Source of the DNA: Candidatus Liptonbacteria bacterium
GTDB lineage: Bacteria; Patescibacteriota; Minisyncoccia; UBA6257; 2-01-FULL-56-20
NCBI GenBank assembly: GCA_016204335.1
Contig: JACQKU010000016.1
Location: 1-40,142 of the forward strand
Length of the DNA stretch: 40,142 nt
Reading direction: 5' to 3'
Positions within the stretch are counted from its first letter, which is position 1, and every line of letters starts with the position of its first letter. Below, one piece after another: positions 22,680-31,583 of this stretch. Under the pieces are notes generated by a model. It was given only the letters and a program-made list of their open reading frames with translations, was not told the DNA's origin and searched no databases. Made by a program: the position numbers and the translations under genes.

Positions 22680-23912
22680 ATGCTCGACATAAAATTGCTC
22701 CGTGAGGAGCCGGAAAAAGTGAAAAAAGGCGTTGCGGCAAAAGGAGACGACCCCAAACTGGTTGACGAATTTTTGCGATTGGACGAAATTTGGCGGAAGC
22801 TTACGGCCGAAATTGAAAACCTCCGGCACGAGCAAAAGGAACTCGAGGGCGAACGCGATTTTGAAGCGGCGAAAGCGGTGAAGGAGAAAATAAAGGAGAA
22901 AGAAAAAGAACTCGGCATGACAGAGACCGAACGGCGGAACGCGTGGATGTCGATTCCGAATATTCCGTTTGAAGATATTCCCGCGGGCAAGAGCGAAGAG
23001 GATAACCGCATACTCCGCGAAGTCGGCGAAAAACCGGAATTCGATTTCGTTCCCAAAGACCACGCGGAGCTGGGCAAATCGCTCGGTATCATCGATTTCG
23101 AATCTGGTTCGAAAATCGCCGGTTCCGGATTTTACTTTTTGAAAAACGAAGGGGTTTTGCTCGAATTAGCCCTGGTTCGTTACGCACTCGATTTTTTGAC
23201 GGAGAACGGATTCGTTCTTTGGCTTACGCCGGATCTGGCTCGCGACACATTTTATCTCAGCACCGGTTATCATCCGCGAGGACCGGAAGCGCAAACCTAT
23301 ACCATCGAAGGTTCCGATTTGGGACTTATCGCGACTGCGGAAGTGACGCTTGCCGGCATTCATTCGGATGAGATGCTTGAAGAGAGCGCGTTGCCGAAAT
23401 TGTACGCGGGCTACTCGCATTGTTTCCGCCAGGAGGGCGGCGCGTACGGGAAATATTCGAAAGGTCTTTACCGCGTCCACCAGTTTACCAAAGTGGAAAT
23501 GTTCGTTTACTGCAAAGCCGGCGACTCGCCCGAACTGCATCAAAAACTTCTGTGGCTCGAAGAAAAATTATGGCAAGGATTGGGGATACCGTATCGGGTT
23601 CTTGAGATGTGCGCCGGCGATTTGGGCGCGCAGGCGGCGAGAAAATTCGACCTTGAGGCGTGGATGCCCGGCAGAGGCGACTGGGGCGAAGTTACCTCGA
23701 CTTCAAACACGTCTGATTACCAGGCGCGGCGATTGGGTATCAGATTTCGCGGCAAGGACGGCAACGTTGAATTTGCGCACACGTTGAACGGCACTGCCGT
23801 CGCGACTTCGCGCGCCATTGTCGCCATTCTCGAAAATTATCAAACCAAAGAAGGGAAAGTCGCGATTCCGAGCGTCCTTCAGAAATATGTCGGGAAAGAA
23901 ATTATCGGATAA
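22680..23912 (+). CDS. serS: Seryl-tRNA synthetase
   Basis: 410 aa. N-terminal coiled-coil arm (IENLRHEQKELEGERDFEAA and following), then a class II core: TAEVTLAGIHSDEML, motif 2 CFRQEGGAYGKYSKGLYRVHQF, and motif 3 with LNGTAVATSRAIVAILENYQ. It charges tRNA-Ser; one such tRNA (GCU) is at 8203. The ATG is part of the 4-bp duplication left by the palindromic element directly upstream, so the element forms the entire proximal 5' region. alr overlaps the 3' end by 26 nt. Confidence 0.97.
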   Translation: MLDIKLLREEPEKVKKGVAAKGDDPKLVDEFLRLDEIWRKLTAEIENLRHEQKELEGERDFEAAKAVKEKIKEKEKELGMTETERRNAWMSIPNIPFEDIPAGKSEEDNRILREVGEKPEFDFVPKDHAELGKSLGIIDFESGSKIAGSGFYFLKNEGVLLELALVRYALDFLTENGFVLWLTPDLARDTFYLSTGYHPRGPEAQTYTIEGSDLGLIATAEVTLAGIHSDEMLEESALPKLYAGYSHCFRQEGGAYGKYSKGLYRVHQFTKVEMFVYCKAGDSPELHQKLLWLEEKLWQGLGIPYRVLEMCAGDLGAQAARKFDLEAWMPGRGDWGEVTSTSNTSDYQARRLGIRFRGKDGNVEFAHTLNGTAVATSRAIVAILENYQTKEGKVAIPSVLQKYVGKEIIG

Positions 23913-25014
23913 GCCGGATTTTGAATGTCCGCCCGGCGTCAGGACATGGATTGAGCTTGATGCCAATGCATGCCGGCGCAATGTCAGGACATTCCGGCGT
24001 TTGGTCGGTCCCAAAGTTAAACTCTGGGCAGTCGTGAAATCAAACGCGTACGGCCACGGACTCTCGACTTTTTCAAAGGTTATCGATTCGACGGACATTG
24101 ACGGGTTTTGCGTTGACAGCATTCTTGAAGGATTGCGCCTCCGGAAAGATGGCATCAGGAAACCGATTTTGGTTTTGGGTTTTACGCTGCCGGCATTTTT
24201 CGAAAAAGCGGCTTCAAATGATATTGCCGTGACGATTTCAAGTTTTGATTCACTGCGGGCGTTTGATAGAACAAAGCGAAAGCCGTTTTTTCATTTAAAA
24301 ATTGACACTGGCATGCACCGCCAGGGATTTCAAGAAGAGGAAATGCGGAGAGCGATTGATTTTTTGAAAAAACGGAAATTGCGCCCGGAAGGGGCGTATT
24401 CCCATCTGGCGTTTCCAGAAAGCAAGAAATCGTCGTTGAATCAGCAGAAAGTTTTTGAGCGGTGTTTGGAATTTTTCAAAAGCGGCGGCATTCGTCTCAA
24501 ATGGATTCATTTAAGCGGAACCGGCGGCGTTTGCGAGAGAAGGCCTTTTTACAATATGGTTCGCGTCGGCTTCGGACTTTACGGCTACTTCCGCCGTCCG
24601 TTCCGGAATAAATTTCTCCATCCGGTTATGAAATGGAAAACAGTCGTCACAGAAGTGAAGCGGACTAAAAAAGGCGGGAGAATAGGCTATGATTTCACGG
24701 AACGATTCAAACGCGACTCAACAATCGCTATTTTGCCGGTCGGCTACTGGCACGGCGTTGACCGCGGTTTATCGGGTGTCGGAGAAGTTCTGGTTCGCGG
24801 GTGCCGGGCCCGAATCATGGGCAGGGTTTCTATGGATATGATTGCGATTGATATTACCGATATTCGCGGTGTTCGAATCCGGGACGAAGTTGTGCTTATC
24901 GGCGGGCATGGGAAAGAGTTTATCGGAGCCGATGAAGTGGCGGAGAAAATCGATACCACGGCTTACGAAGTGCTGACGCGAATCAATCCGCTTATCCAAA
25001 AAATCGTCGTTTAA
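23887..25014 (+). CDS. alr: Alanine racemase
   Basis: 375 aa from MSGKKLSDKPDFE (23887), preferred over the track's 23818 because the longer form would overlap serS by 95 nt and family proteins start near here. PLP lysine in WAVVKSNAYGHG; the second catalytic region appears as PVGYWHGVDRG with the conserved GY; RVSMDMIAID is typical. The enzyme interconverts L- and D-alanine for peptidoglycan. The usual GYADG motif is GYWHG here, a mild divergence. It is followed by ftsQ, so wall-precursor and division genes are together. Confidence 0.92.
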   Translation: MSGKKLSDKPDFECPPGVRTWIELDANACRRNVRTFRRLVGPKVKLWAVVKSNAYGHGLSTFSKVIDSTDIDGFCVDSILEGLRLRKDGIRKPILVLGFTLPAFFEKAASNDIAVTISSFDSLRAFDRTKRKPFFHLKIDTGMHRQGFQEEEMRRAIDFLKKRKLRPEGAYSHLAFPESKKSSLNQQKVFERCLEFFKSGGIRLKWIHLSGTGGVCERRPFYNMVRVGFGLYGYFRRPFRNKFLHPVMKWKTVVTEVKRTKKGGRIGYDFTERFKRDSTIAILPVGYWHGVDRGLSGVGEVLVRGCRARIMGRVSMDMIAIDITDIRGVRIRDEVVLIGGHGKEFIGADEVAEKIDTTAYEVLTRINPLIQKIVV

Positions 25015-25020
25015 GCAATG

Positions 25021-25151
25021 CCAGGCAGTGAAAATTCGACTGGTCGCCGCAGGCGACAAAGAATAACGGCTAAACCCTAAATTATCCAACAACATAATGC
25101 CAATGCAAAAGTCGAGATTATAGATAGTCAAGTCGAATTTCTACTGCCTGG
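25021..25151. mobile_element. About 135-bp palindromic element, copy B
   Basis: Termini CCAGGCAGTGAAAATTCGAC and GTCGAATTTCTACTGCCTGG, with an inner hairpin GGTCGCC-GCA-GGCGAC next to the left arm, exactly as in copy A. C/T differences in the arms are matched on the other arm (GGCAG/CTGCC against GGTAG/CTACC), so pairing is preserved. Flanked by AATG on both sides; the right AATG contains the ftsQ start codon. Confidence 0.8.
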
Positions 25152-25152
25152 A

Positions 25153-26082
25153 ATGGCTAACAAAAAAAGTTCTTTTTCGCTGTCGGATGTGTACAAAAAA
25201 GAAAATCGGCGCCGGCGCCGCGTCATTCTCGGCGTAATCGTGTTTCTCATTTACGGCGTTTTTCTCGGAGGGGCGTGGCTGGTTGTCCGCTCGCCGCTTT
25301 TTCGGATTCAAAAAATCGAAGTCGGCGGCAATCAAATGGTTTCGGGCGGCGATATACTCGCGCTTGTAAATCGGAGAATGTCGGACGGCTCTTTTTTGAA
25401 ACGATTGCTCGGAGCAAAGAACATTCTTGCCTGGCCGGAAACGCTTTCATTAGACGATTTAAAATTTAATCCGGAATTGAAAGGTCTTTCAATAAAAAAG
25501 GACTATAAAAAAAGAAGCGTTGTCGTCACAGTTGAAGAGAGGCGGCCGTTCGGCGCGTGGTGTCTCATGAAACCGCAGATTAACGCGGATGAAACGCTGA
25601 TAAACGCGGATGCGAGCAACGGTAATATCAGCGAAAATCTGCGTAGTAATCTGCGTGAATCCGCATCTTCATGTTGGTGGTTTGACGACAGCGGAACGCT
25701 TTTTGCGAAAGCCATGCATGTCGAAGGCAATCTCATCGCTGTCGTTGACGACTACTCGCAGAAAAATCTCGGATCGGGCTCAAACATTTTGCCCGGTGAA
25801 TTCATTCCGAACATATTTTCCATTTTTAAAGTGATTTCGGGCGGCGAGTTGAGCGTTAAGGAGATTCGACTCAACGATATAAATCTTCAGGAAATTGAAG
25901 TTGATACGTATGCGGGCTTGCCCGCCGGAGCTTTAGCGAAGGAGGGCTTGAAGCTTTATTTCAGTTTGCGGTTTCCGGCCGACAACACTCTTGCCGTCAT
26001 TCAGTCCTTGAAAAATCAGTCCGGATTCGACAAATTCCAGTATCTCGATTTCCGGGTGGAGAATAGGGCGTATTATAAGTAG
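25153..26082 (+). CDS. ftsQ: FtsQ/DivIB-type cell division protein
   Basis: 309 aa. Short basic cytoplasmic tail (KKENRRRRR), one membrane helix (VILGVIVFLIYGVFLGGAWLVV), a POTRA domain beginning FRIQKIEVGGNQMVSGGDIL, then the beta domain around SVVVTVEERRPFGAWC. FtsQ links early and late division proteins. Two in-frame insertions: a four-heptamer CGCGGAT palindrome (25574-25665) encoding INADETLINADA...NISENLRSNLRESA after the ERRPFGAW motif, and a GGCTTGCCCGCC palindrome (25912-25950) encoding GLPAGALAKEGL. Both lie in likely surface loops of the outer domain. Confidence 0.88.
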   Translation: MANKKSSFSLSDVYKKENRRRRRVILGVIVFLIYGVFLGGAWLVVRSPLFRIQKIEVGGNQMVSGGDILALVNRRMSDGSFLKRLLGAKNILAWPETLSLDDLKFNPELKGLSIKKDYKKRSVVVTVEERRPFGAWCLMKPQINADETLINADASNGNISENLRSNLRESASSCWWFDDSGTLFAKAMHVEGNLIAVVDDYSQKNLGSGSNILPGEFIPNIFSIFKVISGGELSVKEIRLNDINLQEIEVDTYAGLPAGALAKEGLKLYFSLRFPADNTLAVIQSLKNQSGFDKFQYLDFRVENRAYYK

Positions 26083-26112
26083 CTTATTAGCTGATTAGCT
26101 TATTAGTTTTGC
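26083..26112. repeat. TTAGC-unit repeat after ftsQ
   Basis: Iterated AGCTTATTAGCTGATTAGC sequence directly after the ftsQ stop, in the 47-nt convergent gap before the next gene. Short palindromic units of this kind are scattered through the window. Confidence 0.5.
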
Positions 26113-26129
26113 TTCGTTAAAATTAGCAA

Positions 26130-27089
26130 TTAAATATTTTTTCTTTCAATTTCAGTCCAGCTAAGTTGCCCCGTAGTAGTACCAAAATCTGGTTTATACA
26201 TTCTCATTTTTGGAGATAAAACTTTATCGTAGGGCAAGTACGTTTGCCGTTTTAATTTTCTTTCTTTTGGCGAAAGTGCATAGTGTTTTAAAGCAGAGCG
26301 ATGAGTATCACCGTAAATAACTACGATCGGACCCTTGATTTCTCTTTTTGATAAATCGTCCAGAGCTTCAGGAACTACCAAATTTCGGTAATCTTGGAGA
26401 TTGTATAAAAATTGTCCAAGAGGATTATCTTTTCTACCAACAAATTTATCAGTTTGTTTATCAAAATAATCTGCTACTTTTGAAAGAGAAACAATACTGC
26501 CGGAAGCCATCGTTCCCAACATGCCTCCAATAAATGCGCGCCGCGAAATTTTTTCCCGCATGAGCTCCCCTATTTTTTTGCGGAGACCAAACGCTATTAA
26601 AGCAATAGGCAGACCGGCTGAAATTAAATTTTTTATATTTTGAACTTGTTCGTCTTTCTCGTTAGATGCGGCGATATCTCTAAAAAATTTTTCTCCTCCT
26701 TCGCCTTCCGAAGGGTCGGCGTTGATGACCAATTTATTTTGGGCGCCAGCCAAAGTACTGATATATTCGTAAAAGTGAAAGAATTCATTTATTTCGTTTT
26801 TCGCTTCTTCATTCAAATCAGCGCCCTCTAAAGCTGAACGCAATGCTATAACATCAGGACCTATTTCCACAACTACCGCCCCCGCCCTCTTAATTGCTGT
26901 TTCTAATTCTTGATGATGAAGTTCTATCGTTTCAGGTTTGTGCCAAACACCATATAACTCAAAATTTTTCGCATTCAATTGAAAACTTTCTTTGTGAAAA
27001 AATTCCTTTGCCATTTCCAACCTTTTTTGACGTTCTGGCGAAGGAGCTTGCTGAAAAATACTTTCTTGTTGAGGACGTTCTTGCTGCAT
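26130..27089 (-). CDS. Unknown protein with internal twin-arginine-like membrane segment
   Basis: 319 aa. The N-terminal half is charged and has VVVEIGPDVIAL; the C-terminal half has IVVIYGDTHRSALKHY. The strand-plus-acid motif VEIGPD and the GDTHRSAL motif recall TraB/GumN or ChaN-like hydrolase folds, but the match is too thin to name. In the middle, after a hydrophobic segment (LISAGLPIALIAFG), comes EKISRRAFIGGMLGTMASG, a good twin-arginine signal pattern (SRRxFIG plus hydrophobic stretch) placed about 180 residues from the N-terminus. The gene is noticeably AT-rich compared with its neighbours, suggesting transfer. It lies 9 nt downstream of the glycosyltransferase stop on the same strand. 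Confidence 0.6.
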   Translation of the reverse strand: MQQERPQQESIFQQAPSPERQKRLEMAKEFFHKESFQLNAKNFELYGVWHKPETIELHHQELETAIKRAGAVVVEIGPDVIALRSALEGADLNEEAKNEINEFFHFYEYISTLAGAQNKLVINADPSEGEGGEKFFRDIAASNEKDEQVQNIKNLISAGLPIALIAFGLRKKIGELMREKISRRAFIGGMLGTMASGSIVSLSKVADYFDKQTDKFVGRKDNPLGQFLYNLQDYRNLVVPEALDDLSKREIKGPIVVIYGDTHRSALKHYALSPKERKLKRQTYLPYDKVLSPKMRMYKPDFGTTTGQLSWTEIERKNI

Positions 27090-27098
27090 GACCGGTAT

Positions 27099-29180
27099 TT
27101 ATAGTTTATAAATAAATATCGATGTTCCTGCTTTAAAGTCCGGTTCGGGAACATTGCCCATTCCGACTGCCGGTTGCCGGAACGAAGTTAACCAGCGATA
27201 TTCATCATCAGGATTTCTATTCTGGCCCAGAGCAAGGGGTTGCGTTGCGCTTTCCAAAGTATTTATGGAAACCGCGAGCCATTCAATCGCGGATTTTCGC
27301 TGATTGTTGCCCAGATTTTCGCTGATATTATATCCGCGTTTATCCGCGTTTTCATCCGCGTTTATCTGCGTTTGTGAGGGGTTGCCGAGCGAAGACCGCC
27401 AGTCGATTTCTTTTTCTCCGAGATAGTATTTCGGGCTTCCGCCGCCGAAATAATCGACCGCGATTTTGTCGATTTCGGGATGGCTATCCACAAATGTTTG
27501 AAGTCGCAGCAAATCCTGTCCCCAGTCATAGTTTGAGTCCGTGGCGACGCGATACCCGCCCCGCGTGCCGCCGCCGAGTTCGTTGAAATACGACAAAAAG
27601 TACGGCGCCGAAAAAAACGCTTCCAACGGGAGCCAAATAAGGAGAACCGCAAAAATAGCATATCGCGCAAGGAGTTTCGGCAGCGCGGAGAGTGTCATTG
27701 CGAGCCGAAGGCGAAGCAATCCCGGCAGCTTCGGAAGATTGCTTCGGTCGTCCGCCGGCGCGCTTCCTCGCAATGATATTGTTCCAGCCAGCCATCGTTT
27801 CCAGGAACTCGCGGCCAAAATATAAATTAGGGGAATTGTCGGCATGAGATGGCGAAAACCGATGTTGAGCGGACTTTTCATGCTGTAAGCCCAGTAGAAG
27901 AGTATGAACACAATCATCGAGAACTCGGCGAAGTTAAGGCCGAGATAGTCGATGAAAAAATAACTTATAACTTTTAACTTATAACTCTTAACTCTTTTAA
28001 CAATCGCCCAGATGCCGAGAAGGAGCGCGATAAAGACAATGAATAGCGCCGGCAAAGGTTCCTTCAGGAGATATGTGACAGGAAAGTAAAGCCGTGTGCC
28101 GGTAGAGGACACTTCTCCGAGGAAATAATTCGTGTTTCCGCCGGACGCGCGCTGTGTCACCATCAGAACGCCGAGGAGATATTCGGCGAACGGCCGCGTA
28201 ACCGGATTTTTGCTCATCCATATGTCAAAATCCGCGACGCATCGCAGAGGTTTGCAGAACTTGCCCGCGGCAGGGGGCCCGTCGGCAAACGAAGCAAGAG
28301 TAAATTCCGTGTCGCTTACTTGTTTTTGAATCGGATAGTTGAGCGTGAAAAGGAAATAGAGAGGATAAACGACCAGGAAATAACCGATAAGAAAAACGGC
28401 GATGACCGAGCGGAAATACCGCCACGCGCGGACTGAAAATCTTTTCAGGCGCGCGCTCGAATCGGTTTCTTTCCAGTCGCGGGCGACTGTCGAGGCGAAA
28501 AAGAACGCGATGAGTATGAAAAAATACGGTATGAGAAGCACCACGGAGAATTTCATCAGTTGCGCCATGCCGAACGCGATGCCGGCAAAAAAAAGATTCC
28601 GTTTTGACGGCGCAAAGAGAAATTTGAGGAAAAAATAAGTTCCCGAAAGGATGCCCAAAGCCGCGCCGATATCGGTTGTGACGTAATGGCCGTGGGCGAG
28701 AATGGTCGGCGAAAAAGCGGCGAGAAGAGCGGGCAGAAGCGCCCATCGGTTTCCCAAAAGCTCCCGTGACCAGAAGTAAATCAGAATAATAAGTAGGAGC
28801 GTGAGAAGAATCGGTCCCATTCTTGCGGCGCGGACAATCAGGTTTGCGTCGTTGCCGGATTCATAGAGGAATTTCGCGCCCATTGTCCACTGTCCGTTGA
28901 TGTCTTTCGTCCAGGCGGAATCGTTTGTCGGGAAATTCGGATTCAGAAAAAGAAGCGGCAGAGCGGCAAGCGCTTTTACGAGCGGCGGATGTTCGGGGTT
29001 GAGCCGGTAGTCGAGATTATGAACATAGCCGTAGCCGGCCGGAATATGGGCGAGTTCGTCCATAATCGCCGAGTCGCCGAACGACGCCCAAAGCATAAGC
29101 GAAAAAGCCACCGCGCAGATGAGAGCGAGCGCGAGCAGAGGGAAAAGCAAAGGCGATTTTTCTCCAAGGAACCGCATCAT
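27099..29180 (-). CDS. GT39-type membrane glycosyltransferase
   Basis: 693 aa, about ten hydrophobic segments. The first loop has the family's acidic motif and context (DELAHIPAGYGYVHNLDYRL, then NPEHPPLVKALA), as in ArnT and protein-O-mannosyltransferases of the PMT_2 group. It should transfer a sugar from a polyprenyl-phosphate carrier to a protein or envelope glycan on the outer face. The gene carries three in-frame repeat insertions of different families: a four-heptamer CGCGGAT palindrome (27286-27373), a TCATTGCGAG...CTCGCAATGA palindrome (27695-27776), and a TAACTTATAAC repeat (27960-28000, encoding KRVKSYKLKVISY). Start could be either of two adjacent ATGs. Confidence 0.85.
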   Translation of the reverse strand: MMRFLGEKSPLLFPLLALALICAVAFSLMLWASFGDSAIMDELAHIPAGYGYVHNLDYRLNPEHPPLVKALAALPLLFLNPNFPTNDSAWTKDINGQWTMGAKFLYESGNDANLIVRAARMGPILLTLLLIILIYFWSRELLGNRWALLPALLAAFSPTILAHGHYVTTDIGAALGILSGTYFFLKFLFAPSKRNLFFAGIAFGMAQLMKFSVVLLIPYFFILIAFFFASTVARDWKETDSSARLKRFSVRAWRYFRSVIAVFLIGYFLVVYPLYFLFTLNYPIQKQVSDTEFTLASFADGPPAAGKFCKPLRCVADFDIWMSKNPVTRPFAEYLLGVLMVTQRASGGNTNYFLGEVSSTGTRLYFPVTYLLKEPLPALFIVFIALLLGIWAIVKRVKSYKLKVISYFFIDYLGLNFAEFSMIVFILFYWAYSMKSPLNIGFRHLMPTIPLIYILAASSWKRWLAGTISLRGSAPADDRSNLPKLPGLLRLRLAMTLSALPKLLARYAIFAVLLIWLPLEAFFSAPYFLSYFNELGGGTRGGYRVATDSNYDWGQDLLRLQTFVDSHPEIDKIAVDYFGGGSPKYYLGEKEIDWRSSLGNPSQTQINADENADKRGYNISENLGNNQRKSAIEWLAVSINTLESATQPLALGQNRNPDDEYRWLTSFRQPAVGMGNVPEPDFKAGTSIFIYKL

Positions 29181-29239
29181 TATTATTGTAGCAAATTAAA
29201 ATGATTTTGAGTTTTTATTGCGAACCGTTAGAATACAAG

Positions 29240-29324
29240 AGTAATCGCGAATGGCGCGAATAGTAGCAAATAATGCTAATATAATTCGCATTATTAATCG
29301 AGATTAGCGTCATTCGCGATTACT
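29240..29324. repeat. AGTAATCGCGAAT inverted repeat before the DUF4012 gene
   Basis: Left arm AGTAATCGCGAATGGCGCGA, right arm ending GTCATTCGCGATTACT. Same family as the repeat before ribH (9274). As there, the right arm ends only a few bases before the start codon. The rest of the 147-nt gap holds nothing visible. Confidence 0.65.
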
Positions 29325-29327
29325 TTG

Positions 29328-31427
29328 ATGAAACGCAAAGTTCCCAAGAAAAATATCTCCCAGCGCATAGCCGACATTGAAAAACGGGACGGGAAAGGGT
29401 ATCGGCGAATTCCGCCCGGAGTTTTTTTCGATGATTCAATCAAAGGAGAAGCCGCGCAGAGATTTCTTAAAAACGGCGGGAGTGAAAACCGCGGAAAGGA
29501 AATCAGCCGGGACTCCGCCTCCTTTAAAACGGTGCCGCTCAAAAAGTTTTTTATCGCGTTTCTTGTTTCGAGTTTATTTATTGTCGGCTGGTTCGGGTTC
29601 CAAACCTATAAAAAATGGAACAACGCGCTGACGTTATTTTCGTCCGCCGGAGAACGGCTGGGGAAATTTACGGGCGCGGCGGAGCAGGAAGGGTTGAACA
29701 AGACAGACGGGCAGAAATCATTCTTAGACGGCTTTGACTTCGCGAAAGTAAAAATTTTGTTCGGTGGCGCGGGCGACGCGTACGGAAGTTTTCAGGCAAT
29801 TTCGGCGGCGGCGCTCGATTTAGCCGGCGAACTCGATATTCTTCAAAACGAATGGCCGAATTTTATCTTCGGAAATAAAGGAGAACAGCTCATTGGCCAT
29901 CTCAAAAAAATAAAAAGCGACCTTGCCGCGGTAAGCGAAGCGGACAAAAAACTTGCCGCGGCCCGCGTTGACCTGGGAAGTTTTTTTTCGGACGCGGGCG
30001 GTTCGCAATTATCGCTTCAGTACGATATCACCCGAATCGGCAATTTTTTGGATGCTTTGCTCCGTTGGCTTGAGTCGGCAAACGAGCATCATATTCTCGT
30101 TCTTTTTCAAAATTCTTCGGAGATAAGGCCCGGCGGGGGATTTCTCGGCAGTTATGCCGATGTGATACTCAAAAACGGAAACATTGAGAATATCGAAGCG
30201 CACGATATTAACGACGCCGACCGCGAACTCGATGCAAAGATTGTGCCGCCGAAACCGCTCCAGGCGATTGTCACGCGCTGGCGGGCGGCTGACGCGAACT
30301 GGTTTTTCGATTATTCCCTTTCTTCGAAAAAAATAATTCAGTTTATGGAGGCGTCAAAAAAATACGGCGCCGGTTCCATAAAATTCGACGGCGCAATCGC
30401 GATTTCACCGAAAGTAGTAAGCGATATGCTCGCGCTAACCGGGCCGGTTCAACTGGCGGGGCGGACCGCGGCAATAGATAAAGATAATTTTTTGTTTGAA
30501 ATCCAGAAAGAAGTGCAGGCGGGGCAGGCTCCTTCGGCAGGCTCAGGACTGGGGCAGAGCAAAACTCCGAAAAAAATTCTTGAGGAGCTAACCCCGGTTC
30601 TCCTTGATAAACTGGTCGAACTTCAAAGCAATGAAAAGAAAATGCTTTTTCAGAAATTCGGAGAATGGCTTGCCGGCAAGGATTTGGCGCTTTACTTCAA
30701 AGAACCCGCTTTTCAGACCTTTTTCGATTTTTATAACGTTTCGGGCAAAGTGTTCGAATTGCCGAAAAATTTCAACGGCGATTATCTTGCGGTTGTGAAC
30801 GCGAACATCGGCGGCGGCAAAACCGATTTATTCATAAAGCAAAAAGTATTTTTCAAAACCCAGCTTAATCTGGACGGCACCGCGAGCGACCATCTGGCGA
30901 TTACGCGCGAGCACCAAGGAAACAAGTCAAATTCGTGGTGGTATCGCTTGCAGAATCAGAATTATCTCGAAGTGTTCACTTTGCCCGGCGCGGCGCTCTC
31001 GAATTTCGGCGGAGGATGGGACAGGAAAATTTATCCGAAAATAAATTACAAAACTTCCGGGTACGAAGTCGACCCGTTGGTGGCTCAAATCGAATCCGGA
31101 ATGAAAAAGGATTTTAACTTTCCGTTAGTGAGCGTGTTTGAGGAGTCCGGCAAAAATGTGTTCGCAATATGGGTAAAAACGGACGCAGGAAAAACGAGCG
31201 TAATTTCGTTCGACTATAAAGTCCGGCTGTTCGCTCCGCCGGGGGATAGTCAATCGTATCAGTTCGTTTTTGAAAAACAGGCGGGCAGTACCGGAGAATA
31301 TCAGTTTGAGTTGTACGCGCCGGTCGGTTTCCGCTGGAAGGAAAATAATCTGCCGGTGTTTGAATATAAAACAGACAATCCTTCTGGCCGTCTGAACATC
31401 AACTTGACATTTGAGAAGGCGTTGTGA
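29328..31427 (+). CDS. DUF4012 family membrane protein
   Basis: 699 aa from the ATG at 29328; the track's first residue is a TTG one codon earlier. A cytoplasmic part of about 75 residues, one helix (FFIAFLVSSLFIVGWFGF), then a large extracellular region with the DUF4012 hallmark LVLFQNSSEIRPGGGFLGSY and the following GNIENIEAHDINDADREL. The family occurs in CPR bacteria and Actinobacteria; its function is not known, though its conserved core recalls the LytR-CpsA-Psr-like cell-surface proteins. A short repeat-derived loop, QAPSAGSGLGQS (30524-30560), is inserted in frame. Divergent from the glycosyltransferase gene, so a shared surface role is possible. Confidence 0.88.
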   Translation: MKRKVPKKNISQRIADIEKRDGKGYRRIPPGVFFDDSIKGEAAQRFLKNGGSENRGKEISRDSASFKTVPLKKFFIAFLVSSLFIVGWFGFQTYKKWNNALTLFSSAGERLGKFTGAAEQEGLNKTDGQKSFLDGFDFAKVKILFGGAGDAYGSFQAISAAALDLAGELDILQNEWPNFIFGNKGEQLIGHLKKIKSDLAAVSEADKKLAAARVDLGSFFSDAGGSQLSLQYDITRIGNFLDALLRWLESANEHHILVLFQNSSEIRPGGGFLGSYADVILKNGNIENIEAHDINDADRELDAKIVPPKPLQAIVTRWRAADANWFFDYSLSSKKIIQFMEASKKYGAGSIKFDGAIAISPKVVSDMLALTGPVQLAGRTAAIDKDNFLFEIQKEVQAGQAPSAGSGLGQSKTPKKILEELTPVLLDKLVELQSNEKKMLFQKFGEWLAGKDLALYFKEPAFQTFFDFYNVSGKVFELPKNFNGDYLAVVNANIGGGKTDLFIKQKVFFKTQLNLDGTASDHLAITREHQGNKSNSWWYRLQNQNYLEVFTLPGAALSNFGGGWDRKIYPKINYKTSGYEVDPLVAQIESGMKKDFNFPLVSVFEESGKNVFAIWVKTDAGKTSVISFDYKVRLFAPPGDSQSYQFVFEKQAGSTGEYQFELYAPVGFRWKENNLPVFEYKTDNPSGRLNINLTFEKAL

Positions 31428-31583
31428 TATAACGAGCTCAGAAAATTGACATAATACTTGCTTGCGATTTCGCCTCGGCGCTTAGGATATTGATTTAGTA
31501 AAGTACTCTAAGCGATGCGGCGAAGAAGCGACCAAACGCCCGCATGGTGCGGACGTTCAAATCCCCGCGGCAGGGAGAATACC

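Noticed and set aside
22538-22693. ORF of about 51 codons running through element A from its left ATG.
   Set aside because: The matching frame in element B stops after 20 codons and no ribosome site is present, so it is probably chance.
28225-28746. 173-aa minus-strand ORF inside the glycosyltransferase.
   Set aside because: Same-strand out-of-frame shadow, rich in Arg/Pro with no family features.
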